Source: Burkholderiales bacterium
GTDB taxonomy: Bacteria > Pseudomonadota > Gammaproteobacteria > Burkholderiales > Burkholderiaceae_F
Length of the DNA stretch: 17,679 bases
Direction of reading: 5' to 3'
Assembly: GCA_024641225.1 (NCBI GenBank)
Contig: JAHEDN010000011.1
Location: 1 to 17,679, forward strand
In this document: in pieces, positions 7,049 to 14,980 of the stretch
Position numbering within the stretch: the first letter of the stretch is position 1
Layout of the letters: each line of letters begins with the position of its first letter
The notes under the pieces: generated by a model
Databases searched by the model: none
What the model was told of the DNA's origin: nothing
What the model saw: only the letters and a program-made list of their open reading frames with translations
Position numbers and translations under genes: made by a program

Positions 7049-7663
7049 TCAGCTCGCCTGCGCGGCGCTCCAGTGGGGATAGTCGTCGATCGTCAGCCCG
7101 AAGTGCAGCGTGTCACGCAGTTTGCCGTTGTGATCGCGCTGGTCGAGGCGGCCGACACCTTCTTCGCGCAGGCCGGCGCGGCGCAGTACGTTGGCGCTGG
7201 CAGTGTTGTCGGCGTCGCAGGCGGCGTGGATGCGGTTCAGAGCCAGCTGGTCGAACCCCATCCGCACGAGCAGGCGCACGGCCGTTGTCGCGTGGCCACG
7301 GCTGCGCGCCGGCGGCAACAGGAAGTAGCCCACTTCCGCTTTCGGCGTGCGCCAGTCGGTCGCATGAAGTCCGGCGCCGCCGAGGTAGTCGTCGCTGGCG
7401 CGGTCCCAGATGCCGAAGACGAACTGTCGCCGTGCGACGAAGTCGGCCTGCATGCGCCGCACATACGCTTCCGAGTCCGCGGCCCCCTGGTGCGCATCGG
7501 GCCAGGGCATGCGCTGCTTCAGCTCGTCGCGATGGGCGTTGATGGCCGCGAACAGCGCCTCGCCGTCGCCCGGCCGGTAGCAGCGCAGCAGGATCGCTTC
7601 GCCGGCGATCGCCTCAGCGACGTCGAGCAGTTCTGGATGCGTGATCGCCGGCCGTGCGGTCAT
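7049..7663 (-). CDS. GNAT family N-acetyltransferase, RimJ/RimL type
   Basis: A 204-residue acetyl-CoA-dependent acetyltransferase. The pattern is that of RimJ/RimL enzymes: LRCYRPGDGEALFAAIN near the N-terminus, a central YFLLPPARSRGHATTAVRLL holding the acetyl-CoA pyrophosphate loop (RxxGxA type), and NRIHAACDADNTASANVLRRAGL before a C-terminal strand ending DTLHFGL. RimL-like enzymes acetylate protein N-termini or small molecules; the target here is unknown. The ATG at 7663 shares one base with the prfB stop (TGATG). A GTG directly before it (7666) is an alternative start adding one residue. Placement directly after release factor 2 makes a link to translation plausible, but that is inference. 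Confidence 0.85.
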   Translation of the reverse strand: MTARPAITHPELLDVAEAIAGEAILLRCYRPGDGEALFAAINAHRDELKQRMPWPDAHQGAADSEAYVRRMQADFVARRQFVFGIWDRASDDYLGGAGLHATDWRTPKAEVGYFLLPPARSRGHATTAVRLLVRMGFDQLALNRIHAACDADNTASANVLRRAGLREEGVGRLDQRDHNGKLRDTLHFGLTIDDYPHWSAAQAS

Positions 7664-8767
7664 CACACGCCCTGCTTCAGGCTCGCCTCGATGAATGGGT
7701 CGAGGTCCCCGTCGAGCACCGCCTGGGTGTTGCCGATCTCGACGTTGGTGCGCAGGTCCTTGATCCGCGACTGGTCGAGCACGTAGCTGCGGATCTGGTG
7801 GCCCCAGCCGATGTCGGTCTTGGAGTCCTCCAGCTTCGCCTGCTCGGCCATGCGCTTGCGCATCTCCAGTTCGAACAGCTTGGACTTGAGCATCGCCATC
7901 GCCTCGGCCCGGTTGCGGTGCTGGCTGCGGTCGTTCTGGCTCTGCACGACGATGTTGGTCGGCAGGTGCGTGATGCGCACCGCGGACTCGGTCTTGTTGA
8001 CGTGCTGGCCGCCGGCGCCGCTGGCGCGGTACACGTCAACGCGCAGGTCGGCCGGGTTGATCTCGACCTCGATCGACTCGTCGACTTCCGGGTAGACGAA
8101 CACGCTCGCGAAAGAGGTGTGCCGGCGCGCGTTCGAGTCGAACGGCGACTTGCGCACCAGACGGTGCACGCCGGTCTCGGTGCGCATCGTGCCGAACGCG
8201 TACGGGCCGCTGACCTTGATCGTCGCGCTCTTCAGCCCGGCGACTTCGCCCTCGGTTTCCTCGAGCAGTTCCGGTTTGAAGTCCTTGCGCTCGGCGTAGC
8301 GCAGGTACATGCGTTCGAGCATTCCGCACCAGTCCTGCGCCTCGGTGCCGCCGGCGCCGGCCTGGATCTCGACGAAGCAGTTGTTGGGATCGAGCGGATT
8401 GTTGAACATCCGCTGGAACTCGAGGTCGGCGACCTCCTTGCCGAGCTTTCCCGCGTCCGCTTCGATAGCCACCAGCGTGGCGTCGTCGTCGTCGGCGCGC
8501 GCCATTTCGAACAATTCGTCCGCATCGGAAAGTCCGGCGGTCAGCTTGTGCAGCCGGCCGACGACGTCGTCGAGAACCTTCTTCTCGCGACCGAGCTCCT
8601 GCGCGCGCTTCGGGTCGCTCCACACGCCGGGATCTTCCAGCGCGCGGGTGACTTCGGTCAGCCGACGCTCCTTGGAGTCGACGTCAAAGATACCTCCGCA
8701 AGTCGCCGAGCCGGGTCTTCAGGTCGGCGACGTTGGCTGACAGCGCATTGATACGTTCCGCTTCCAT
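7663..8767 (-). CDS. prfB: Peptide chain release factor 2, with programmed +1 frameshift
   Basis: Release factor 2 recognises UGA and UAA stop codons and triggers peptide release. Translation from the ATG at 8767 gives 27 codons ending in Leu (CTT, 8689-8687) and then an in-frame TGA (8686-8684). Skipping the T and reading GAC continues for 340 more residues to TGA at 7665-7663, total 367, close to E. coli RF2 (365). The stop-recognition motif SPF is at about residues 207-209 and the catalytic GGQ at about 252-254 in SGAGGQHVNKT. The residue equivalent to E. coli 246 is Ala, the common form rather than the weaker Thr of E. coli K-12. The gene is intact; the internal stop is the feedback sensor of RF2 level. 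It follows recJ after 27 bases and overlaps the GNAT gene by one base. Confidence 0.96.
8683..8698 (-). promoter_or_regulatory. prfB: prfB programmed frameshift site
   Basis: Read on the minus strand the site is CGGAGGTATCTTTGAC. An internal Shine-Dalgarno-like GGAGG (8697-8693) sits three bases before the slippery CTT, which is followed by the TGA stop and a C, the weakest termination context. This is the established RF2 autoregulation element: when RF2 is scarce, ribosomes slip +1 from CTT to TTT and read on in the GAC frame. Confidence 0.95.
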
Positions 8768-8793
8768 GGTGCTTCCGCGATTCAAAGCGGCGA

Positions 8794-8799
8794 ATTATA
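8794..8799 (-). promoter_or_regulatory. Possible -10 element of an internal prfB promoter
   Basis: A perfect TATAAT on the minus strand overlaps the recJ stop codon (TAA) and lies 26 bases before the prfB ATG. At 16-17 bases upstream only a poor -35 (CTGCAC/CCTGCA) is present, inside recJ. It could let prfB and the genes after it be expressed independently of recJ. Confidence 0.3.
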
Positions 8800-10495
8800 G
8801 GGATGCATGCTCGATGTGCAGGCTGATGCGGCGTTGGCCCTGATACTCGTCGGCCATTGGCCGGTAGGCCAGTCGCACGCGCGTCGGCAGTGGTTGCGTG
8901 CGGCGGAACCAGATGCCGCTGAAGCGGTTGCCGTCGAGTTCCAGTGTCAGCTTCAGGTGCTGTTCCTTGACGAGCCGTTGTTCGACCACGGCGAATTCGT
9001 TGTCGAACAGCGGCGGCGCAAAGCCCTGGCCCCAGATCTGGCGGTCGATTGCCTCGGTCAGCGTCAGGTTGATGTCCGACGGCGCCAGCGGCCCGTCAGT
9101 GGCGACGCGGCGCGCGAACAGTTCCGCATCGACGCTGCCGCGCGTGGCGGCCTCGAACGCCTGCGAGAAGCCTTCGTAGTGCTCGGCGGCAAGCGTCAGG
9201 CCGGCCGCCATCGCGTGGCCACCGAACTTCTCGATCATCGACGGCGCCGCCTTGGTGACCAGGTCGAGCACGTCGCGCAGGTGCAGGCCTTCGATCGACC
9301 GACCCGAGCCGCGCAGCATCCGCTCGTCGGCACGGGCGAAGGCAATCGTCGGGCGGTGGTGACGCTCCTTCACGCGCGAGGCGACCAGCCCGACGACGCC
9401 CTGGTGCCAGCCTTCGTTGAACAGCGTGATCGTGCGGCGGGTGCCGAGGCCGGCCTCGTCGAGTTCGGCCAGTGCGTCGACCTGCATGTCGGCCTCGATC
9501 GCGCGCCGCTCGCGATTCAGCTCGTCGAGTTGCCGGGCGAGTTCGAGGGCACGGACGTGAAGGTCGGTGGTGAGGCACTCGATGCCGACCGTCATGTCGG
9601 TCAGGCGTCCGGCGGCGTTGATGCGCGGACCGATCGTGAAGCCGAGATCCGAGGCGCGCGCCGTGCGCACGCTGCGACCGGCCACCTGGAACAGCGCGGC
9701 AATGCCGGGCGCGGCCTGTCCGTTACGGATCCGCTCCAGCCCGGCCGCAACCAGGATCCGGTTGTTCCGGTCGAGCGGCACCACGTCGGCCACGGTGCCG
9801 AGCGCCACGAGGTCGAGCAGCGTATTCAAGCGCGGCTGAGTGGCCTCCGTGTAGCGGCCGCGCATGCGCAGTTCGGCGCGCAGGGCCAGCAGCACATAGA
9901 ACATCACGCCCACGCCAGCCAGGTTCTTGCTTGGAAATCCGCAGCCGCGCTGGTTGGGGTTGACGATGACCGCCGCGGCCGGCAACCGTTCGCCCGGCAG
10001 GTGGTGGTCGGTGATCAGCACTTCGATGCCAAGCTCGTGCGCGCGAGCAACGCCGGCCACGCTGGCGATGCCGTTGTCCACCGTGATCAGGAGGTCTGGG
10101 CGGCCTTGCGCAGCGGCAGCCGCGAGATCGACGATCTCCGGCGTCAGGCCGTACCCGTAGTCGAAGCGATTGGGCACCACGTAGTCGACGCGCGCGCCCA
10201 TCATGCGCAGGCCGCGGAGGCCGACAGCGCAGGCGGTGGCCCCGTCGCAGTCGTAGTCAGCGACGATCAGCAGCCGCGCGCCGGCTTCGATACGGTCGGC
10301 GAGCAGCTGTGCGGCGTCCGTGACATGCGCAAGCTGCAGGGGCGGGATCAGGTCGCGCGCGGCCAGCTCGAGTTCGCGCAGGCTTGCAATGCCGCGCGCG
10401 GCAAGCACGCGCGCCAGCGGCGGCGCGACGCCTTCGGCCGCCAGCCGTCGCGCCGCGACGTCGTCAAACAGGCGGCGTACCAGTTGCGGCGTCAT
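8795..10495 (-). CDS. recJ: Single-stranded-DNA-specific exonuclease RecJ
   Basis: A 566-residue 5'-3' single-strand exonuclease used in recombination repair and mismatch repair. The DHH phosphoesterase motifs are visible: VADYDCDGATA (D80, D82, D84), LITVDNGIAS (D140) and the signature ITDHHLPGE (DHH at 163-165), followed by VNPNQRGCGFPSKNLAGVG. The DHHA1 nucleic-acid-binding part contains FGGHAMAAGLTL, and the C-terminal OB-like region ends IWFRRTQPLPTRVRLAYRP. Length is typical for the family. The ATG at 10495 overlaps the stop of the upstream RpfE-like gene by two bases, indicating coupling. It is followed by prfB, a linkage also seen in E. coli. Confidence 0.96.
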   Translation of the reverse strand: MTPQLVRRLFDDVAARRLAAEGVAPPLARVLAARGIASLRELELAARDLIPPLQLAHVTDAAQLLADRIEAGARLLIVADYDCDGATACAVGLRGLRMMGARVDYVVPNRFDYGYGLTPEIVDLAAAAAQGRPDLLITVDNGIASVAGVARAHELGIEVLITDHHLPGERLPAAAVIVNPNQRGCGFPSKNLAGVGVMFYVLLALRAELRMRGRYTEATQPRLNTLLDLVALGTVADVVPLDRNNRILVAAGLERIRNGQAAPGIAALFQVAGRSVRTARASDLGFTIGPRINAAGRLTDMTVGIECLTTDLHVRALELARQLDELNRERRAIEADMQVDALAELDEAGLGTRRTITLFNEGWHQGVVGLVASRVKERHHRPTIAFARADERMLRGSGRSIEGLHLRDVLDLVTKAAPSMIEKFGGHAMAAGLTLAAEHYEGFSQAFEAATRGSVDAELFARRVATDGPLAPSDINLTLTEAIDRQIWGQGFAPPLFDNEFAVVEQRLVKEQHLKLTLELDGNRFSGIWFRRTQPLPTRVRLAYRPMADEYQGQRRISLHIEHASL

Positions 10496-11535
10496 TCAAC
10501 CTCAGCCAAGAGCGGCGTCAACGCGGCGCGCCGCCACAGACGCCAGGCGTCGCGGCGGCGTAGCCTTGCGATTCGCACGTGCCGACGACCGCACAACACC
10601 AGCGCCAGCTCCTCGTAGCCCGCCGCGAAGCAGGATTCGTGCAGGCTGCGCAATGCAATTTCCAGCTGCGCCAGCCGGTCAAGCCACTGGCCCCAGGCCT
10701 CGAACTGGGCCGGCGCCAGAAGATCACGGCGGATCGAGACGATATCGCCGCGCACCGCGGCACCGGCATCGTCGTCATGCAGCGCCTCGCGCGTCAGGCC
10801 TGAGGCGAGCGCCCAGCCGCGCAGCACCGGATCTGCGCCGGCCACGGCGGCAAATGGCCTTGCCGGCATGGACGCCCACGTGCCGCCGCCATGCAGCCAC
10901 AGCGCGTTGACGGTGCGCTCGTGGCGCGCTTCGCGCGCATCGTTCAGCGGCTCCCGGTGCCAGCGCATCTGCACGTCGGTCAGCAGCCTGCGCCAGGCTC
11001 CGGCATCGACGCCCGCCGGCCAGTGCTCGTGCGCCGACTGCCCGAGAGCGCCATCGAGCAGCGTGGCCTGCATCGACCATGGGCACGCGAGGGTCAGCAG
11101 CCAGTGGCCCCGAAGCCGGTGCAACTGCGGCATGGCACCTGCTGCATGCTCCTGCAGCGCCGCCTCGACGTGCCGGGCCAGCACTTCCTCTTCTTCCGGC
11201 GCCGGCCGCGCGTCGTCGAGCGGCGCGACCAGCAGGCGATCTCGCGCGAAGGCAAAGTGCACCGGGTCGATGTGCCAGCACTGCGCTGCGCAGTCGGCAT
11301 CGGCGTCGAGCGCACGCAGCGCGTATGGCGCCGTGACCGGCTCGCCAGTGCCGCCGAACTGCCGCCACAGCCAGGACAGGTGCGGCGCGCCGCCGGAGAA
11401 GGCCGCGACTTCAGGCACCTCGGCCCGCGCCCGTGCCAGCACCCGCGCCAGCCACGGCATGGCGGCAGCGGCAAGCACGTCGGCGGCAAGGGGCGAGGGC
11501 AGAAGGGCACCCGGTACGACGACCGTCCAGCGCAT
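10492..11535 (-). CDS. RpfE-like / phosphoglycerate-mutase-like conserved protein
   Basis: A 347-residue cytoplasmic protein with no signal peptide. It resembles the conserved proteins annotated as RpfE-type regulatory proteins or misnamed phosphoglycerate mutases that lie beside recJ in beta- and gammaproteobacteria. The supporting segments are MRWTVVVPGALLPSPLAADV at the N-terminus, LDADADCAAQCWHIDPVHFAFARDRLLV (DPVHF at about 90-94) and a WLHGGGTW motif in the second half. The catalytic Ser/His sets of true phosphoglycerate mutases are not evident, so enzyme activity is doubtful. The ATG at 11535 is chosen over an upstream in-frame start at 11595, which would cross the divergent promoter region. 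It is the first gene of the minus-strand run and its stop overlaps the recJ start. Its biochemical role is unknown. Confidence 0.65.
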   Translation of the reverse strand: MRWTVVVPGALLPSPLAADVLAAAAMPWLARVLARARAEVPEVAAFSGGAPHLSWLWRQFGGTGEPVTAPYALRALDADADCAAQCWHIDPVHFAFARDRLLVAPLDDARPAPEEEEVLARHVEAALQEHAAGAMPQLHRLRGHWLLTLACPWSMQATLLDGALGQSAHEHWPAGVDAGAWRRLLTDVQMRWHREPLNDAREARHERTVNALWLHGGGTWASMPARPFAAVAGADPVLRGWALASGLTREALHDDDAGAAVRGDIVSIRRDLLAPAQFEAWGQWLDRLAQLEIALRSLHESCFAAGYEELALVLCGRRHVRIARLRRRDAWRLWRRAALTPLLAEVE

Positions 11536-11543
11536 GGCCAACG

Positions 11544-11582
11544 ATTCTACGGGCGAGCCTCGAGAGCCCCCTTCGATAGAAT
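11544..11582. promoter_or_regulatory. Paired divergent TAGAAT -10-like boxes
   Basis: The 76-base gap between the RpfE-like gene and lolC holds TAGAAT on the minus strand (11549-11544) and again on the plus strand (11577-11582). Each is correctly placed to serve the gene it faces, though the minus-strand box is only eight bases from its ATG, implying a very short leader. No good -35 hexamer was found for either, so these are candidates only. Confidence 0.3.
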
Positions 11583-11611
11583 GCCTCGCGCCCACCGCCT
11601 CAAGCCTCCCT

Positions 11612-12868
11612 TTGAATCTACCCTACGAAGTCCGCATCGGCCTGCGCTACACGCGCGCCGGGCGCCGCGCGCGGCGGCGCAATGCGTTCATATCGTTCAT
11701 CTCGGCAGTTTCGATGGCTGGGATCGCGCTCGGCGTGGCGGCACTCATCGTCGTGCTGTCGGTGATGAACGGCTTCGTCAAGGAAGTGCGCGAGCGCATG
11801 CTTGCGGCCGTCTCGCACATCGAGATCAGCAGCTACAGCGGTCACTTCGTTGACGCCCAGACGATCATGGCGCAGGCGAAGCGCAACCCTGAGGTGGTGG
11901 CCGCCGCGCCCTTCGTCAATGCGCAGGGCATGTTCGCGCAGGGCGACGTCGTGCGCGGCGCGCTGGTGCGCGGCGTGGACCCGGCGCTCGAGCCGGCCGT
12001 GTCCGACATCGCGCGCAGGATCAGCGGCGGCGACATCGCCAGCCTTGCCGATGGCCAGTTCAACGTGATCCTCGGCATCGAGCTGGCGCGCGCGCTGCGC
12101 GTGACCGTCGGCGACAAGGTGACGTTGATTTCGCCGCAGGGCAATGTCACGCCGGCCGGCGTCGTGCCGCGGCTGCGTCAGTTCACGGTCAGCGGCACGT
12201 TCTCGTCAGGCCACTACGAGTTCGACAGCACGCTGGCAATGATCCACCTCGGCGACGCGCAACGGCTATATCGCGTGGCGGGGCCGAGCGGAGTGCGGTT
12301 GCGGTTGAAAGACGCGGAGCGCGCGCCGCAGGTTGCCGGCGAGATTGCGTCCTCGCTCGATGCCGGCGTGCTGGTGCGCGACTGGTCGCGGCAGAACCCA
12401 ACGTATTTCGCCGCGGTGCGCGCCGAGAAACGGATGATGTTCATCATCCTGACCCTGATCGTCGCGGTAGCTGCGTTCAACCTGGTCTCGACGCTGGTGA
12501 TGACCGTCACCGAGAAGCAGGCCGATATCGCCATCCTGCGCACGCTCGGGGCCAGCCCGCGCAGCGTGATGACGGTGTTCATGGTGCAGGGCGCGCTTAT
12601 CGGCGTGTTCGGCACCGTGATCGGCGCTGGCGGCGGACTGCTGCTCGCTAACAACCTCGACGTGATCGTGCCGGCGATAGAACGGCTGCTGAACGTGCAG
12701 TTCCTGCCGCGGGAGGTCTACTTCATCAGCAGTCTGCCGTCGGATCCGCGCGCCTCGGACATCGTGCCGATCACGGTGATCTCGCTCGTGCTGTCGCTGG
12801 TGGCGACTGTCTATCCGAGTTGGCGCGCCTCGCGAACGCGGCCGGCCGAGGCCCTGCGCTATGACTGA
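11612..12868 (+). CDS. lolC: Lipoprotein-releasing ABC transporter permease LolC/LolE
   Basis: A 418-residue inner-membrane permease that, with LolD, extracts mature lipoproteins and hands them to the chaperone LolA. It has the family layout: a first transmembrane segment at about 26-50 (FISFISAVSMAGIALGVAALIVVL) preceded by an Arg-rich stretch, a large periplasmic domain (about 60-270), and three C-terminal segments starting at MFIILTLIVAVAAFNLVS. The coupling-helix sequence KQADIAILRTLGASP contacts the ATPase. The start is taken as TTG at 11612 because MNLPYEVRIGLRYTRA matches the usual N-terminus; the long open frame upstream is the complement of the RpfE-like gene. There is no strong ribosome site. 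Only one permease gene is present here, so it may act as a homodimer (as in LolF-type systems), or a second permease lies elsewhere. Confidence 0.92.
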   Translation: MNLPYEVRIGLRYTRAGRRARRRNAFISFISAVSMAGIALGVAALIVVLSVMNGFVKEVRERMLAAVSHIEISSYSGHFVDAQTIMAQAKRNPEVVAAAPFVNAQGMFAQGDVVRGALVRGVDPALEPAVSDIARRISGGDIASLADGQFNVILGIELARALRVTVGDKVTLISPQGNVTPAGVVPRLRQFTVSGTFSSGHYEFDSTLAMIHLGDAQRLYRVAGPSGVRLRLKDAERAPQVAGEIASSLDAGVLVRDWSRQNPTYFAAVRAEKRMMFIILTLIVAVAAFNLVSTLVMTVTEKQADIAILRTLGASPRSVMTVFMVQGALIGVFGTVIGAGGGLLLANNLDVIVPAIERLLNVQFLPREVYFISSLPSDPRASDIVPITVISLVLSLVATVYPSWRASRTRPAEALRYD

Positions 12869-13538
12869 GGTCATCAGCGCGCGCGGGCTCTTCAAGGCCT
12901 ACCGCGAGGGTGGCCTGGCGGTCGAGGTGTTGAAGGGCGCAGACCTGACTCTCGCTCCCGGCGAGATTGCCGCCGTCGTGGGGGCCTCGGGATCCGGCAA
13001 GAGCACGCTGCTGCATTGCCTGGGAGGGCTCGACGACCTGGACGGAGGCTCGGTGAAGGTGGGCGGGCGCGACCTCGCCAGATTGTCAGACAAGAAGCGC
13101 GGCGATTTGCGCAACCGCTCGCTCGGGTTCGTCTACCAGTTCCACCACCTGCTGCCGGAGTTCACCGCACTGGACAACGTGGCAATGCCACTGGCCATCC
13201 GCCGGCAGCCGCTGCAGCAGGCGCGTGAGCAGGCGGCCGAGGCGCTCGCCGCGGTCGGCCTGGGCAGCCGGCTCGAGCACCATCCAGCGGAACTCTCGGG
13301 CGGGGAGCGCCAGCGCACCGCGATCGCGCGAGCCATCGTCACCCGACCCGACTGCGTGCTCGCCGACGAGCCGACCGGCAACCTGGACCGCGACACGGCG
13401 CGTGCCGTATTTGACGTGTTCGTCTCGCTGGCCAGGAGCCGCGGTACCGCGATCGTCATCGTCACGCACGATCCGGAACTGGCTGGCAAGTGCGGCCGAG
13501 TGCTGCGACTCGTGGATGGGCGGCTCAGCGCGGCCTGA
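12861..13538 (+). CDS. lolD: Lipoprotein-releasing ABC transporter ATPase LolD
   Basis: A 225-residue ATPase that powers lipoprotein release through the LolC-type permease. All ABC motifs are present: Walker A GASGSGKST (41-49), Q-loop VYQF (Q93), signature LSGGERQ (145-151), Walker B CVLADEPTGNLD (165-176) and the switch His in VTHD (H203). The Q-loop neighbourhood FVYQFHHLLPEFTALDNV is characteristic of LolD rather than MacB or FtsE. The ATG at 12861 overlaps the lolC stop by eight bases, with GAGG upstream inside lolC, so the two are coupled. Confidence 0.95.
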   Translation: MTEVISARGLFKAYREGGLAVEVLKGADLTLAPGEIAAVVGASGSGKSTLLHCLGGLDDLDGGSVKVGGRDLARLSDKKRGDLRNRSLGFVYQFHHLLPEFTALDNVAMPLAIRRQPLQQAREQAAEALAAVGLGSRLEHHPAELSGGERQRTAIARAIVTRPDCVLADEPTGNLDRDTARAVFDVFVSLARSRGTAIVIVTHDPELAGKCGRVLRLVDGRLSAA

Positions 13539-13822
13539 GTCGCTCGGCGATCCTGACTCCCCCCGATAGGCGATGCCCGTCCCCGGCATGAGGGCGGCGG
13601 CAGTCGGCGTCGCCTGCGCGCTCACGCTGCCTAGGCTTGCTGTGCGCCGCATTACGAAACGTGCGCTGCCGATTGCCACTTCGAACTGGACTGCTCCGCA
13701 TAGGTTCCGGCCGGCAGCCGACACATACCGGTTAGCGCCGACCATACCGCAAATGCGTGATGACGAGCTAGGTTCATACATCCCGGGCTCCGTCGCTCAT
13801 CCCGACACCGCGACGGCTTTAT
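13539..13822. other. Gap between lolD and the PEP-CTERM gene
   Basis: No gene or RNA is recognised. A small inverted repeat, ATGCC (13573-13577) with GGCAT (13585-13589), lies 34 bases after the lolD stop and lacks a T-run. An AT-rich TTTATAT directly before the ATG at 13823 is the only promoter-like sequence near the next gene. No sigma-54 pattern (TGGC-N8-TTGC) was seen. Confidence 0.35.
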
Positions 13823-14980
13823 ATGAAAGTCAAACACTGGCGCGTACACGCCTGCCCCCAATGCGGCGCGAAGGTCTGGCGCGTGCACCGTCATCTCAGC
13901 GACCAACTCGCGTCGCTCTTCAAGAATGTTCACCGCTACCGCTGCCGGGACGTCGACTGCGGGTGGGAAGGCACCTTCGCGCGACCGCCCCGACGCACCG
14001 CCACGCGGAGATCGTTGGTTGCGAGGTGGACCCTCGCGGGACTGGCTGCTTCGCTGGTCGTCATGGCCGTCATCAGGCTGCACCCTGACCTGCGGGTCGT
14101 CGAGGCGCGACCTGGGATCTGCGAAATAGAGACGGCGCCGCGCTACGTGCCCTCCGGAGAGAGCTACGACGGATTCGAACTGGCGCAGGATGAAGTGACC
14201 AAAGCCCCGGCCAGCGCCGGCCTATCGGTGCGCCAGGGGTGCGCGTGGGGCGTGCCTGGGCGGAGCCCCTACAAAGGTTCGGTGAAGGAAGCGCTGGTCG
14301 CGGCACGACTGCCGGAAGAGGTGGTGAGCAAGATCGACTCGATGGTCGCGCACGGAGTCGTCAGCGATCGAGTCGAGATTCGTCGCGATTCGATCCGCAC
14401 GGTGAACGGCAAGCGGCACTTCGACACGAAGATCCTCGCGATGGGATTCGGCCAGACGCTCTGCTTTGCTACGCAGGTCAATTTCCGCCCCGGGCACGTC
14501 GAGGTCGCAGATCTTTACGACGCCCAGGACGCGACGGGCACCAACTACGCGGTCATGATTCCTTACGTCTGCGGAAACGTCTCGGTGCTCGCAGAACGGG
14601 CGGAGCGCCCCGAAGCCGAGGCAGGCGGCGGAACCGGGTCGGGTATTACTGAACCGGGAAGAGACGGGACACGACGTCCCAGCTTGGTGGCCGGCGGCCA
14701 CGGGGTGTGGGTCGCGCCTGAACGGGGAAGCCTGTTTGCAGGACCTCCAGGCACAGGAGGCGGGACCTCCGCTGGCGGTGGCACGACGGGCGGTGGCAGC
14801 CCGGGTGGAGGCACCTCCGGCGGAGGGGGAAGTAGCGGCGAGATATGCCGGCCCGATAACCGCGTGCAGACCGTTCCGGAGCCTGGGACCATCGCCATCT
14901 TGGTAGCGGCCCTGGCAGCGATGGCATTCAGCACGCGCATCAAGCGCCGGCATGATCGCGATCGACGGGAGCGCGAATGA
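13823..14980 (+). CDS. Zinc-ribbon, membrane-spanning PEP-CTERM protein
   Basis: A 385-residue protein that I do not recognise as a named family. It opens with a zinc-ribbon-like module, CPQC (C11, C14) and CRDVDC-GWEG (C41, C46), reminiscent of Ogr/Delta-type and small membrane-anchored ribbons. An Arg-rich stretch (RRTATRR) precedes one hydrophobic segment at about 68-84. The next 180 residues hold four more Cys (100, 140, 214, 250) and the segment NYAVMIPYVCGNVSVLAER. A Gly/Ser/Thr-rich linker (about 307-339) leads to the C-terminal signal VPEPGTIAIL (351-360), a hydrophobic stretch and a basic tail (RIKRRHDRDRR). That tail is the PEP-CTERM pattern processed by exosortase in EPS-producing bacteria. 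The ATG has no strong ribosome site. It shares four bases (ATGA) with the Sel1 gene, implying coupled expression. Role unknown; surface or matrix protein is inferred. Confidence 0.75.
   Translation: MKVKHWRVHACPQCGAKVWRVHRHLSDQLASLFKNVHRYRCRDVDCGWEGTFARPPRRTATRRSLVARWTLAGLAASLVVMAVIRLHPDLRVVEARPGICEIETAPRYVPSGESYDGFELAQDEVTKAPASAGLSVRQGCAWGVPGRSPYKGSVKEALVAARLPEEVVSKIDSMVAHGVVSDRVEIRRDSIRTVNGKRHFDTKILAMGFGQTLCFATQVNFRPGHVEVADLYDAQDATGTNYAVMIPYVCGNVSVLAERAERPEAEAGGGTGSGITEPGRDGTRRPSLVAGGHGVWVAPERGSLFAGPPGTGGGTSAGGGTTGGGSPGGGTSGGGGSSGEICRPDNRVQTVPEPGTIAILVAALAAMAFSTRIKRRHDRDRRERE

Noticed and set aside
7663..8767. prfB as a pseudogene because of the internal TGA
   Set aside because: The stop lies in the conserved RF2 frameshift context and both frames join into a full-length protein.
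8807..10618. A 603-codon plus-strand open frame opposite recJ
   Set aside because: It is the antisense shadow of recJ, whose DHH motifs are all intact on the minus strand.
10868..11611. N-terminal extension of lolC by about 248 codons
   Set aside because: The extension is the complement of the RpfE-like gene and is Ser/Arg-rich. LolC homology begins at the TTG at 11612.
14741..14840. GGC/GGA-rich tandem repeat or CRISPR-like array
   Set aside because: It is the coding sequence of a Gly-rich linker with irregular units, with no spacers or conserved repeats.
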